Source: Marinibacterium profundimaris (GTDB lineage Bacteria; Pseudomonadota; Alphaproteobacteria; Rhodobacterales; Rhodobacteraceae). From it: a stretch of DNA of 64,000 nt. The position numbers and the translations under genes are program-made. The notes under the pieces are model-generated. The model searched no databases and was not told the origin of the DNA. It was given only the letters and a program-made list of their open reading frames with translations. Positions within the stretch are counted from its first letter, which is position 1. Each line of letters starts with the position of its first letter. The DNA lies in NCBI RefSeq assembly GCF_002210095.1, contig NZ_AQQR01000003.1:434001-498000 (forward strand), given 5' to 3'. This document shows positions 15,679 to 26,616 of the stretch, piece by piece.

Positions 15679-16743
15679 CTACCCGGCCAGCCCGGCCTGT
15701 TGCCGCAGCGCAAGCGGCGTCGATCCGAACTGCCGGCGGAACATGCGGCTGAGGTGCGAGCTGTCGCAAAAGCCGCAATCCACCGCAATCTGGGCGATGG
15801 ATTTCTCGCTGGTCTCGATCAGGTGATGCGCCAGCGACAGGCGGATCTGCAGAAAGGCCGCCTGCGGCGAGATATCCAGCGCCATGCGGAAATGCCGCTC
15901 CAGCTGGCGCTTAGAATGGCCGATGCGTTTCGCCACCTCGGCCACCGGGATCGGCGTGTCGATGTTCTGCTGCATCAGCAAGAGCGCGCGCAGCACGATC
16001 GGGTCGCGCGTGCGGAAATCCAGCGTGATCCCCGGCTGCGGCTTCTCGGCCTGCAGCGCGTCGTCGATGATCATGATGTGCAGGCTCTTGTTGGCCTGCG
16101 CCCGGCCCACGTGCTTGTCCACCAGGTAGGCCGCCAGGTGCGCCGAGCTGACGCCGCCCGAACAGGTCAGCCGGTCCCGGTCCACCACGAAGATCTGGTC
16201 CGCCACCGGGTTCAGCCCCTCGAACTGCTCCAGGAAATCGGCATGGTGAAACCAGCTGACGCAGCATCGATATCCGTCCAGCAGCCCGGCCTGGTGCAGA
16301 AGGAACGCCCCGGTGCAGACGCCCACCAGCGGCACGCCGGCCTCTGCCGCGCGCTTGAGAAAGCCGGTATAGGCGGGGCCGAGCGTCGGCGCCTCGTCCA
16401 TCAGCCCGCCGATCACCACGATGTAATCGAACCGCGCGGGATCGCCCAGCCGCTCCTTCGGCTGCACCGTGACACCGCAGCTGGACGCCACCGCATCCAT
16501 CGTGTCCGACAGCACCGCCCAGTTGCACAGGATCGGGCGGCTCCGGTCGCCCTCGTCCGCCGCCAGCCGCAGCACGTCGACGAAATTGGCGAAGGCACAA
16601 AGCGTGAAACGCCGGGCCAGGATGAACCCGACAGACAGTCGCGCGCCGGGCGGGCGTTTGCGCACCGCATGGGACGCGCCGGGGCGCAGCGCGGGCCGGG
16701 TCTCGGGGTGTGTCGCAGGGCCAGCCTGGGGTCCGGGTGCCAT
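15679..16743 (-). CDS. GlxA-family AraC regulator, GbdR-like
   Basis: 354 residues from ATG 16743. N-terminal DJ-1/PfpI-type sensor domain with the VGVCTGAFLLHQAGLLDG loop and SGGVSSAHLAAYLV; C-terminal AraC domain with two helix-turn-helix motifs (IPVAEVAKRIGHSKRQLERHFR and KSIAQIAVDCGFCDSSHLSRMFRRQFG). This architecture and its place between soxBDAG and betaine demethylation genes match GbdR, the activator of glycine betaine and dimethylglycine catabolism in Pseudomonas. It probably senses betaine or dimethylglycine and acts at the TTGCGAC half-sites (inference). A small palindrome 43 bases upstream may be an autoregulatory site. Confidence 0.85.
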   Translation of the reverse strand: MAPGPQAGPATHPETRPALRPGASHAVRKRPPGARLSVGFILARRFTLCAFANFVDVLRLAADEGDRSRPILCNWAVLSDTMDAVASSCGVTVQPKERLGDPARFDYIVVIGGLMDEAPTLGPAYTGFLKRAAEAGVPLVGVCTGAFLLHQAGLLDGYRCCVSWFHHADFLEQFEGLNPVADQIFVVDRDRLTCSGGVSSAHLAAYLVDKHVGRAQANKSLHIMIIDDALQAEKPQPGITLDFRTRDPIVLRALLLMQQNIDTPIPVAEVAKRIGHSKRQLERHFRMALDISPQAAFLQIRLSLAHHLIETSEKSIAQIAVDCGFCDSSHLSRMFRRQFGSTPLALRQQAGLAG

Positions 16744-16785
16744 CGGGTCGATCCTTCCACCGATTGAGCTCGGGGATGCGCGGCC

Positions 16786-16799
16786 GTCCCGCGCGGGAC
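16786..16799. promoter_or_regulatory. Palindrome GTCCCGCGCGGGAC upstream of GbdR-like gene
   Basis: Perfect 14-base palindrome starting 43 bases upstream of the regulator ATG on the minus strand, extended on one side by CA. It shares GTCCC...GGGAC with the palindrome at 10003-10020, but the spacing differs by two bases. Possible operator; GC-rich chance palindromes are common here, so confidence is low. Confidence 0.3.
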
Positions 16800-17170
16800 A
16801 TTTCTGGCCGCGTGTCGTAGCCTTAATCCCGCCTTGACGCAATCGTCCTGTTTTTTGCCGCCATCCTGAGCCAAGACTGCCGGCCACGACTCGCCCCTTT
16901 CGCGCAGGCCGGCCAGACCGGGTGATGTGCCGCAGGGGGCTCAGACCCGCCCGGGGATCGCAAACGACACGCGAGAGGCCGCATTTGGCACGTCGCGTCC
17001 GTTCTACCCGGCGTAACAGACCCGCACGCCGGGGGGACAAGACCGAACAGGCCGGATCCGCCCCGGCAGACGAGACAGACAGGACGGAACTCGGGACCGG
17101 CACCGGCCGGGGAAACCGATCCTCCACGATGATTTGCGACGATGCCGAATCTGGTATCGTTCGATCACCC

Positions 17171-17193
17171 GCCCCGTGCCACCGGCACGGGGC
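17171..17193 (+). promoter_or_regulatory. Stable hairpin in probable leader of the flavoprotein gene
   Basis: GCCCCGTGCC (17171-17180) and GGCACGGGGC (17184-17193) are exact complements with a three-base loop ACC, about 120 bases before the ATG at 17316. No T-tract follows. It may shape the leader mRNA or be an operator. Confidence 0.4.
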
Positions 17194-17315
17194 AGAGACG
17201 ATCCGGCCCTCCCGGCAACGGGGCGGCCGGAACCGGCACCCGCCGGAACAGACGCGGGCAACGGGGCGTCGGCCCCCTGCCCTTACGCAACACCACGCAT
17301 TGAATGGAATGTGCC

Positions 17316-19877
17316 ATGTCCTCCTTCCCTGAACGCGCCAAGGTCGTGATCGTCGGTCTGGGCGGTATCGTCGGCGCCTCGGTCGCCCATCACCTGGTCG
17401 AGCGCGGCTGGGACGACATCGTCGGCATCGACAAGTCGGGCATCCCCACCGATGTCGGCTCCACGGCGCATGCCTCCGACTTCTGCTACTGCACCAGCCA
17501 CGACCTGCTCTCGACCTGGGCCACCATGTACTCGGTCGATTTCTACGAGAAGATGGGCCATTACGCCCGGGTCGGCGGGCTGGAAGTGGCGCGCGTGGGC
17601 GATGACGCCCGCATGGACGAGTTGAAGCGCCGGGTGGATTCGGGCCGCGCCTTTGGCACCAATGTCTCGATCATCTCCGCCGCGGAGGCGAAGGAGAAGT
17701 TCCCGCTGCTCGAAGAGGACCAGATCCAGGGCGCCATGTGGGACCCGGATGCGGGCCTTGTCATCCCGCGGTCGCAGACCGTGGCGGGCAAGCTGGTGGA
17801 TCAGGCGGAAAAGGCCGGCAAGCTGCGCGCCTTTGCCAACACCCCGGCGCTGGAACTGCTGACGGAAAATGGCCGCGTGACGGGCGTGAAAACGACGCGC
17901 GGCACGATCATGGCCGATCATGTCGTCGTCTGCGCGGGCCTCTGGGGCCGGCTGATCGCCGAGATGGCGGGCGAGGACCTGCCGGTCATGCCGGTGGACC
18001 ACCCGCTGACCTTCTTCGGGCCTTACAATGAATTCGAAGGCACCGGCCTGGAAATCGGCCGTCCGCTGCTGCGCGACCAGGGCAATTCGGCCTACCTGCG
18101 CGACACCGGCGATCCGAAGACCTCGGAAGGCGGGCAGATCGAATGGGGTTACTATTACGAGAAGGACGTGCGGATGGTGCATCCGCGCGAGCTGCTCGAA
18201 AAGCACGAGGCGCGGCTGTCGCCCTCGCAGCGGGATCTTGAGCTGGAAGACGTGATCGAGCCGCTCGAGCGCGCGATGGAGCTGACGCCGATCCTGGCCG
18301 AGCTGGGATTCAACGAAAGCCATTCCTTCAACGGGTTGCTGCAGACCACCACCGATGGCGGCCCCTCCATGGGCGAAAGCCGCAAGCTGCGCGGCCTGTG
18401 GTATGCCGTGGCGATCTGGGTCAAGGACGGGCCGGGCATGGGCAAGCTGATCGCCGACTGGATGACCGACGGGCGCACCCATATCGACCACCACCAGATC
18501 GATTATTCCCGCTTCCAGGATTTCCAGCTGACCGAAGAGTTCATCTGGGGCCGCTGCGAGGAAACCGCCGCCAAGATCTACAATCCGCCGGTCCACCCGC
18601 GCGAGCCCTTCCGCAACGGCCGGGGCATCCGCCGCTCGCCCTTCTACGCGCGCGAGGTCGAGCTGGGCGGCTATTTCATGGAACTCGGCGGCTGGGAACG
18701 GGCGCATGGCTATGCGGCCAACGAACACCTGCTGGAGAAATACGCTGACCAGGTGCCGGTCCGTGAGAACGAATGGGACAGCAGACATTTCTGGCGCGTC
18801 TCCAACGCCGAGCAGCTGGAGATGAGCGCCGATTGCGGCATCATCAACCTGTCGCATTTCCACATGACCGACATCTCGGGCCCGGATCACGTGGCGCTGA
18901 TGGAATGGCTTTGTGCCGCGAAGATCGGCGGCGACAACATGATCGGCAAGGGCATCTACACCCATATGCTCGATGACGAGGGCATGGTGCGCGCGGATTT
19001 CACCGTCTTCCGCATGGCGGACAAGTGTCGCCTTGTGAACGGCGCCGATGCCGGACCGCGCGACCTGACCTACATGCAGCGGGTTGCGCAGGACAAGGGC
19101 TGGGACGTGACCATCGAGGACACGACCGAGAAATACACCACCATCGGCATCTGGGGCCCCAACGCCCGCGAGACGCTGAAGAAGGTGGTGGCCGACCCCG
19201 ACGGGCTGGACGTGGAGAACTTTGCCTTCGCCGCGATCAAGCCGATCGAGATCGCCAGCAAGACCGTGACCGCCTTCCGGATCTCCTACGTCGGCGAACA
19301 GGGCTGGGAACTGCACATGCCCTACGAGGACGGGCTTGCCGTCTGGGACGCGCTGCGCGAGACCGGCGTGATGGCCGTGGGGGTCGAGACCTATGCGAAC
19401 TCGCGCCGGCTGGAGAAATCCCTGCGCCTGCAGAACGCCGACCTGAACACGCAGTACAACCTCTACGAGGCGGACCTGGCACGGCCCAAGGTCAAGGAAG
19501 CCGATTTCCGGGGCAAGGAGAAGCACCTGGAGTACCGCGCCCGGGACAAGCAGCCGGCCATGCTGTGCACGCTGGTGATGACCGAGAACAAAGATGCCAA
19601 GGGTGTCGCGCGGTTCCCGGTCGGCAGCCTGCCGGTGATGGATCCCGACACCGGCAAGACGCTGATCGACGCGCTGGGGCGGCGTTCGTTCACCTCGTCC
19701 ATCGCGTTCGGGCCCAGCATCGGAAAGAACATCGCGCTGGCCTACCTGCCGCAGGAGTATTGCGAGCAGGGCCGCGTGCTGCATGTCACCTATTTCGACG
19801 AGGTCTATCCGGTCGAAGTGGCCGGCATCGGCTATGCGCCGCTGTACGATCCCGAGAACCTGAAGCCGCGCAGCTGA
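17316..19877 (+). CDS. Dimethylglycine dehydrogenase-like FAD/GcvT flavoprotein
   Basis: 853 residues from ATG 17316 (MSSFPERAKVVIVGLGG); an ATG four codons earlier is possible. N-terminal DAO-type FAD domain with the VVIVGLGGIVGASVAHHLVERG loop, then the variant covalent-flavin region GSTAHASDF; middle FAD-cap; C-terminal GcvT domains (SGPDHVALMEWLCAAKIGG ... RISYVGEQGWELHMPYEDG) that bind tetrahydrofolate. Size and order match dimethylglycine/sarcosine dehydrogenases. Between gbcAB-like genes and soxBDAG the expected job is dimethylglycine to sarcosine, the step otherwise missing. The motif around the flavin His differs from the common GSTWHAAGL, so another methylated-amine substrate remains possible. 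Confidence 0.78.
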   Translation: MSSFPERAKVVIVGLGGIVGASVAHHLVERGWDDIVGIDKSGIPTDVGSTAHASDFCYCTSHDLLSTWATMYSVDFYEKMGHYARVGGLEVARVGDDARMDELKRRVDSGRAFGTNVSIISAAEAKEKFPLLEEDQIQGAMWDPDAGLVIPRSQTVAGKLVDQAEKAGKLRAFANTPALELLTENGRVTGVKTTRGTIMADHVVVCAGLWGRLIAEMAGEDLPVMPVDHPLTFFGPYNEFEGTGLEIGRPLLRDQGNSAYLRDTGDPKTSEGGQIEWGYYYEKDVRMVHPRELLEKHEARLSPSQRDLELEDVIEPLERAMELTPILAELGFNESHSFNGLLQTTTDGGPSMGESRKLRGLWYAVAIWVKDGPGMGKLIADWMTDGRTHIDHHQIDYSRFQDFQLTEEFIWGRCEETAAKIYNPPVHPREPFRNGRGIRRSPFYAREVELGGYFMELGGWERAHGYAANEHLLEKYADQVPVRENEWDSRHFWRVSNAEQLEMSADCGIINLSHFHMTDISGPDHVALMEWLCAAKIGGDNMIGKGIYTHMLDDEGMVRADFTVFRMADKCRLVNGADAGPRDLTYMQRVAQDKGWDVTIEDTTEKYTTIGIWGPNARETLKKVVADPDGLDVENFAFAAIKPIEIASKTVTAFRISYVGEQGWELHMPYEDGLAVWDALRETGVMAVGVETYANSRRLEKSLRLQNADLNTQYNLYEADLARPKVKEADFRGKEKHLEYRARDKQPAMLCTLVMTENKDAKGVARFPVGSLPVMDPDTGKTLIDALGRRSFTSSIAFGPSIGKNIALAYLPQEYCEQGRVLHVTYFDEVYPVEVAGIGYAPLYDPENLKPRS

Positions 19878-19889
19878 GATGCGGACAGG

Positions 19890-19951
19890 CCGGCGGGGTT
19901 CGCCCCGCCGGTGCGCCTGCCCCCGGTGCGGTGTTCCTGCCGGGGGTTTTT
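19890..19951 (+). terminator. Terminator after the flavoprotein gene
   Basis: Two hairpins follow the stop: CCGGCGGGG-TT-CGCCCCGCCGG (19890-19911) and CCCCCGG (19920-19926) / CCGGGGG (19940-19946) with TTTTT at 19947-19951. The second is a standard Rho-independent terminator. Confidence 0.85.
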
Positions 19952-19984
19952 CCGTTTCGGGGGTCCGGCGAGCGGCTCTGTGCG

Positions 19985-20860
19985 TCAGCCCAGTTCGGCC
20001 AGCCAATCCGCGAAAAGCCGTGCATTGGCCGAGGCGCCGCCGTGAATGCGCAGGTAGAAGGCATGCGGCGAGGGCATCGCGTCGGGCACCAGCTGGATCA
20101 ACCGCCCGCTGCCCAGGTAGCCGCCCAGCAGGCCCTCCCATCCCAGCACGGCGCCGATGTGATCCTCGGCCGCCTGCAGGGAGATCAGGTAGTTGTTCAG
20201 GAAGAACCCCGGCCCCGTCGGCGGCGGCCGGCCCAGAGCCTGGAACCAGTCGGGCCATTCCGTCCAGGCGTTCAGTCCCGACTGGGTATGGATCAGCGGC
20301 ACCTCGACCATGTCGTCCAGCGTCGCGATGCGATGGCTTTCGGCGAATTGCTCCGTTCCCAGCGCCAGGATACGGTCCCGGAACAGCAGGCGCGTCTCGT
20401 CTCCCTCGCGGGCCGGGTCACCGTAATGGATCGACAGGTCCACCCCCTGCGCCGTGCCGCTGTCCTGCACGATCTGGGAAATCGCCACGCCGGGATGCGC
20501 CTTCCAGAAGGCGGCCAGCCGCGGGGTCAGCCACAGGCCGCTCATCGCCGTGGTGGCCGCGATCGACACCCCGACCCGGTCCTGGCGGTTGCGGATCCGG
20601 GCCACGGTGTCCGAGATCGTCTCGAACCCGCGCTGCAGCGACACGAACAGAAGCGCCCCCGCTTCGGTCAGCTCGACGCCCCGGTAATGGCGGTTGAACA
20701 GCGACTGGCCAAGCTCCTGCTCAAGCGCCTTGATTCGGTGGCTCACCGCGGCCGGTGTGACGTTAAGCTCGCTCGACGCGGCCTTGAAGCTTAAATTTCT
20801 CGCAGCCGCCTCAAAGCAGGACAGGTCCCCAAGGGAGGGCAGATCATAGGGTCTGGGCAT
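19985..20860 (-). CDS. LysR-family regulator (GcvA-like)
   Basis: 291 residues. N-terminal winged helix-turn-helix (LGDLSCFEAAARNLSFKAASSELNVTPAAVSHRIKALEQELGQSLFNR) with the GcvA-subgroup wording, then a periplasmic-binding-like effector domain. Transcribed away from gbcA, with a perfect TGTCGCAA-N8-TTGCGACA palindrome in the shared promoter. It probably controls gbcAB or the neighbouring amine genes; the palindrome could belong to it or to the GbdR-like regulator. Confidence 0.9.
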   Translation of the reverse strand: MPRPYDLPSLGDLSCFEAAARNLSFKAASSELNVTPAAVSHRIKALEQELGQSLFNRHYRGVELTEAGALLFVSLQRGFETISDTVARIRNRQDRVGVSIAATTAMSGLWLTPRLAAFWKAHPGVAISQIVQDSGTAQGVDLSIHYGDPAREGDETRLLFRDRILALGTEQFAESHRIATLDDMVEVPLIHTQSGLNAWTEWPDWFQALGRPPPTGPGFFLNNYLISLQAAEDHIGAVLGWEGLLGGYLGSGRLIQLVPDAMPSPHAFYLRIHGGASANARLFADWLAELG

Positions 20861-20886
20861 GGTTCAGGTCGCATCCGGGCCTTGGA

Positions 20887-20910
20887 TGTCGCAAGTGGAC
20901 CATTGCGACA
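20887..20910. promoter_or_regulatory. Perfect operator-like palindrome between lysR and gbcA
   Basis: TGTCGCAA (20887-20894), spacer of 8, TTGCGACA (20903-20910). The arms are exact complements. A related ATTGCGAA lies at 20950-20957. It sits 27 bases before the lysR start and 107 before gbcA. The same half-site recurs upstream of soxB and of the flavoprotein gene, which argues for one regulator serving the whole betaine block. Confidence 0.7.
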
Positions 20911-20974
20911 ATGAGTTTAGCCAGGCTAATCCGAGATGAGTTTTTTGCCAATTGCGAAAACCGCGGCAAGCTGA

Positions 20975-22255
<1,281 letters not shown>

Positions 22256-22261
22256 ACCGGT

Positions 22262-23338
22262 ATGGCACGACACAAGGCCACCGCGGCCTGGACCGACGAC
22301 GAAGAACTGGAATGCGTGTCGATCCTTCCGGAATCCCCGGACGTCATGACCGTGTGCTTCCAGGCCCCCTCGGGCCGGCCGTTCGAATTCCAGGCGGGGC
22401 AGTTCATCACGCTTGAACTGCCGGTGCCCGGCGGGCCGCTTTACCGGACCTACACGATCTCGTCCTCGCCCTCGCGGCCGAAGTCGCTGACGATCACGAT
22501 CAAGGCGCAGGCGGAGTCGATCGGCTCGCGCTGGATCATGGACAACCTGCGCCCCGGCGGGATGATCAAGGCGACCGGCCCGGCCGGGCGGTTCACCTCG
22601 ACGGTGCATCCGGCGAAGAAGTATCTCTTCATTTCGGCCGGGTCGGGCATCACGCCGATGATGTCCATGACCACAGAGATCTACGACCTTGGCCGGCCCA
22701 GCGACGTGGTCTTCGTCAACTGTGCCCGCCGCCCGTCCGAGATCATCTTCCGGCGCCGGCTGGAGCACATGGCCACCCGCGTCGAAGGGCTGGACCTGAA
22801 ATGGGTGGTCGAGGAACCCGACCCCTACCAGCCCTGGACCGGCTACATGGGCCGTTTCAACCAGCTGATGCTGGGCCTTATGGCGCCCGACTATCTGGAG
22901 CGCGAGGTGTTCTGCTGCGGCCCCGAGCCCTTCATGACCGCCGTGCGCGAGGCGCTGGCGGGTCTGGGTTATGACATGGACCATTACCACCAGGAAAGCT
23001 TCCACGCGCCGCAGATGCCGGTCGCGGGGCTGATCGAGGCGCCGGAGCCCGAAGACGATCTGCCGGAAGAGGACGTGATGGCCGAAATCTCCTTCGAGAT
23101 GTCGGGCGTGACCCAGGCCGTGCCGGAGACAGAGACCGTTCTGGCCGCCGCGCGCACGGCCGGCGTGGCGATCCCCTCGGGCTGTACCTTTGGCGTGTGC
23201 GGCACCTGCAAGGTCAAGAAGACCTCGGGCAACGTGCACATGGTCCACAACGGCGGGATCACCGACGACGAGATCGAGGAGGGCTACATCCTCGCCTGCT
23301 GCTCGAACCCGCGCGGCAAGGTCACGCTGGAGCTGTGA
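22262..23338 (+). CDS. gbcB: Glycine betaine monooxygenase reductase subunit
   Basis: 358 residues. Ferredoxin-reductase part with FAD motif RTYTISSSPSRP and NAD-binding GSGITPMMSM; C-terminal plant-type ferredoxin with CTFGVCGTCKVKK...ILACCSNP ligating 2Fe-2S. This reductase-then-ferredoxin order and size match GbcB, which feeds electrons from NADH to GbcA. Starts 6 bases after gbcA; the stop is followed by a hairpin. Confidence 0.87.
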   Translation: MARHKATAAWTDDEELECVSILPESPDVMTVCFQAPSGRPFEFQAGQFITLELPVPGGPLYRTYTISSSPSRPKSLTITIKAQAESIGSRWIMDNLRPGGMIKATGPAGRFTSTVHPAKKYLFISAGSGITPMMSMTTEIYDLGRPSDVVFVNCARRPSEIIFRRRLEHMATRVEGLDLKWVVEEPDPYQPWTGYMGRFNQLMLGLMAPDYLEREVFCCGPEPFMTAVREALAGLGYDMDHYHQESFHAPQMPVAGLIEAPEPEDDLPEEDVMAEISFEMSGVTQAVPETETVLAAARTAGVAIPSGCTFGVCGTCKVKKTSGNVHMVHNGGITDDEIEEGYILACCSNPRGKVTLEL

Positions 23339-23347
23339 TATTTCAGG

Positions 23348-23378
23348 AAGGGCCCCGGGGATGCACCTCGGGGCCCTT
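23348..23378. terminator. Hairpin between convergent gbcB and rutD
   Basis: AAGGGCCCCG (23348-23357) and CGGGGCCCTT (23369-23378) form a perfect 10-base stem 10 bases past the gbcB stop. The arms end in AA/TT, and TCTCCT follows on the plus strand; a usable bidirectional terminator although the T-tract is short. Confidence 0.65.
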
Positions 23379-23456
23379 CTCCTGTCTGCCGGTCGCGTAG
23401 ACCGAGATCCGCGCGGTCTATCCGCTGCCCGGTGGCGCCCGAGGGCCAGCCTCGGG

Positions 23457-24227
23457 TCAGTCGGCGGAGAGGAACCGGGCCACGTCGGTCTCGAACCGCG
23501 CGCGTTGGGTGATGTTCATCGCGTGGCCGCCCTGCGCGTACTCCACCAGCTCTGCACCGGGGATCCGCTCCCTCAGGCGATGCGACTGCGCCACGTCGAC
23601 CAGCGCGTCATCCGTCGCCGCCATCAGCAGCACCTGCGTCCCGCCCTCGGGCCAGTCGCCAAGGCGGAAGCTGCGCAGGGCGCCGATCCGGGCCGAGAGA
23701 TTGTCCGCACCCTGGAAATGGGCGGCGGCATGGGCCTCTTCGGCGGCGATCGCCTCGGGATGGGCTGCGATCCAGAACGGCGGGTAGAGGAAGTTTTGCT
23801 GGAGCGCGACGAAGGCCTCCAGCCCCTGCCCCGACAGCGTGGCAAGCCGGATGTCAAAACAGCGCGATGTGTGGCGGTCGATCTCGGGCCAGGCATTGAT
23901 GGCGACAAGCCGGTCAAGCCGCGCGCCGTCCCGGCAGGCCAGATCGAAGCCCACCAGCCCGCCCAGCGCATGGCCGATCATGTCGAACCGCTCCACACCG
24001 GCCGCGTCGCAGATCTCCAGCACGTCATCGGCCATGTCGGCGATGGTGGTGGGGCCAAGCGCCTCTGCGTTCCGCCCCGTGCCGCGCTGGTCGTAGAGGA
24101 TCAGGTCATACTCCCGCGTCCAGCTCTCCAGATGCGGTGTCCAGTAACCGGCGGCCCCGCCGAGACCGGAGCACAGAACAAGCGTGCGGGCGCCCTCGCG
24201 CCCGCAGCGTCGATGCTCAAACTGCAT
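23457..24227 (-). CDS. rutD: Alpha/beta hydrolase RutD of the pyrimidine pathway
   Basis: 256 residues from ATG 24227, which overlaps the rutC stop as ATGA. Alpha/beta hydrolase fold with the oxyanion region LCSGLGGAAGYW, the nucleophile-elbow segment IGHALGGLVGFDLA and a late GGHAMNI catalytic His. As in Escherichia coli RutD the usual Ser of GHSxG is replaced (GHALGG), so normal esterase chemistry is doubtful; RutD is thought to speed aminoacrylate hydrolysis to malonic semialdehyde. Last gene of rutABCD. Confidence 0.9.
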   Translation of the reverse strand: MQFEHRRCGREGARTLVLCSGLGGAAGYWTPHLESWTREYDLILYDQRGTGRNAEALGPTTIADMADDVLEICDAAGVERFDMIGHALGGLVGFDLACRDGARLDRLVAINAWPEIDRHTSRCFDIRLATLSGQGLEAFVALQQNFLYPPFWIAAHPEAIAAEEAHAAAHFQGADNLSARIGALRSFRLGDWPEGGTQVLLMAATDDALVDVAQSHRLRERIPGAELVEYAQGGHAMNITQRARFETDVARFLSAD

Positions 24228-24610
24228 CACTTGATGACCGCGACCGTCGCGATCTCGACCAGGGCGTCGGGCTTCACCAACCCGCACTGGATACAGTAGC
24301 GGGCCGGCTTGTCGCCCGGGAAGTAGGTGGCATAGACCTCGTTCACCGCGCCGTAATTGGCCCAGTCGGTGACGAAGATGTGGTTCATCACCACGTCGTC
24401 CATCGTGCCGCCGGCGGTCTCGACCACCGACTTGATCGTCTCCAGCACATGCCGCGTCTGGGCCGCCGCGTCGCCCACGTGGACGACGTTGTTTTCCTTG
24501 TCGAAGGGCAGCGTGCCCGAGACATAGACCACCCCGTCGGCCAGCACGCCGGGCAGGTAGGGCGCGAGCGGCTTGCCGGAGCCTTCGGGGATCACGGGTG
24601 TCTTAGGCAT
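24227..24610 (-). CDS. rutC: Aminoacrylate deaminase RutC (YjgF/RidA family)
   Basis: 127 residues, near-collinear with E. coli Rut[35 protein letters not shown], then [23 protein letters not shown] and [26 protein letters not shown]. The Arg and Glu of the RidA active site (PAR, VEI) are present. It converts 3-aminoacrylate and limits its toxicity. Overlaps rutB by 8 bases. Confidence 0.94.
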   Translation of the reverse strand: MPKTPVIPEGSGKPLAPYLPGVLADGVVYVSGTLPFDKENNVVHVGDAAAQTRHVLETIKSVVETAGGTMDDVVMNHIFVTDWANYGAVNEVYATYFPGDKPARYCIQCGLVKPDALVEIATVAVIK

Positions 24611-25294
24611 CTATGCTGTCCTTTGCGTCAGACGTCAGGGCGGAACAGAAATCCGCCGTGCTGCCGACCCATCCGAAGAAGGTGGCAACGTTGTAAACGG
24701 CCGCATCGCGCACGAATTGCGGCCCGGCGTGATGCGTGGCGTCGTCCAGCATCAGGCAGTGGTATTCCAGGTGGAAGGCGTCGCGCAGGGTGCTTTCCAC
24801 GCAGACATTGGTGGCGATGCCGACGAAGACCAGCTTGCGGATCCCGCGCGAGCGCAGCGCGCTGTCGAGCATCGAGTTGAAAAAGCCCGAGTAGCGCGGC
24901 TTGGGGATCACCACGTCGCCCGCCTGCGGTTGCAGCGCGTCGATGATGTCGTAGTCCCAGCCGCCCTTGGCCAGCAGCGTGCCCATCAGCTCGGGCCTGC
25001 GGCGCATGGTCTTCATGGCGTTGGACTTGGCAAGGTTGGGCGACATCGGCCCGCCCGCCTCAACGTAATCGCCGTCCCATCCGTTCTGCAGAAAGGTCAC
25101 CAGCACGCCGGCCCGGCGGCAGGCGTCGATGGCGGTCCTGACGTTTTCGATACAGCCCTCGGCCCCGGTCAGATCGAAGCCTGCCAGATCGATATACCCG
25201 CCCTTAGAGGCATAGGCATTCTGCATGTCGACGACGACAAGCGCCGTCTCGGACGGATCGAAATCGAAATGCTCTGGTTCGGCAATGGCCGTGG

Positions 25295-25298
<4 letters not shown>
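24603..25298 (-). CDS. rutB: Ureidoacrylate amidohydrolase RutB
   Basis: 231 residues of the isochorismatase-like cysteine hydrolase family. The catalytic triad is visible: Asp in [11 protein letters not shown], Lys in [10 protein letters not shown] and Cys in [11 protein letters not shown]. It splits ureidoacrylate into aminoacrylate and carbamate/ammonia. ATG overlaps the rutA stop (ATGA). Confidence 0.94.
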
Positions 25299-26380
<1,082 letters not shown>

Positions 26381-26404
26381 ATGTGTTTCTCCACGCTTGC
26401 GGTT

Positions 26405-26420
26405 TTGACCAACTAGTCAA
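26405..26420 (-). promoter_or_regulatory. RutR-type operator upstream of rutA
   Basis: TTGACCAACTAGTCAA fits the known RutR consensus TTGACCA-NN-TGGTCAA with a single mismatch. It lies 25 bases before the rutA start, where RutR would repress until uracil is present. No rutR gene is in the window. The remaining 196 bases up to the subtilase gene hold no other clear element. Confidence 0.75.
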
Positions 26421-26616
26421 AAAACGTGAAGCTCCCCAAAGGGCAGGAACGCCGGTCGGGGTGCGCCCCCGCGACTTGGCGCCGATTTGAGCGGGCGCGG
26501 CGCGCGACGATGGCAGATTGTGCGATGGCGAAACGGACAACAGGCGCCCCGCCCCGCCCCGGCGGTCGGGGCGAGGACAGGCGCGGCGGTGGCGGGCCTG
26601 CGAGTCGGCGCGGGCC

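Larger units (their letters stand above)
16744..17315. other. Divergent regulatory region between GbdR-like gene and flavoprotein gene
   Basis: 572 bases without a credible gene. It contains GTCCCGCGCGGGAC (16786-16799) close to the regulator start, a TTGCGAC half-site at 17134-17140, an imperfect repeat GGTATCG-TT-CGATCACC near 17153-17169 and a strong hairpin at 17171-17193, all likely regulatory. Confidence 0.5.
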
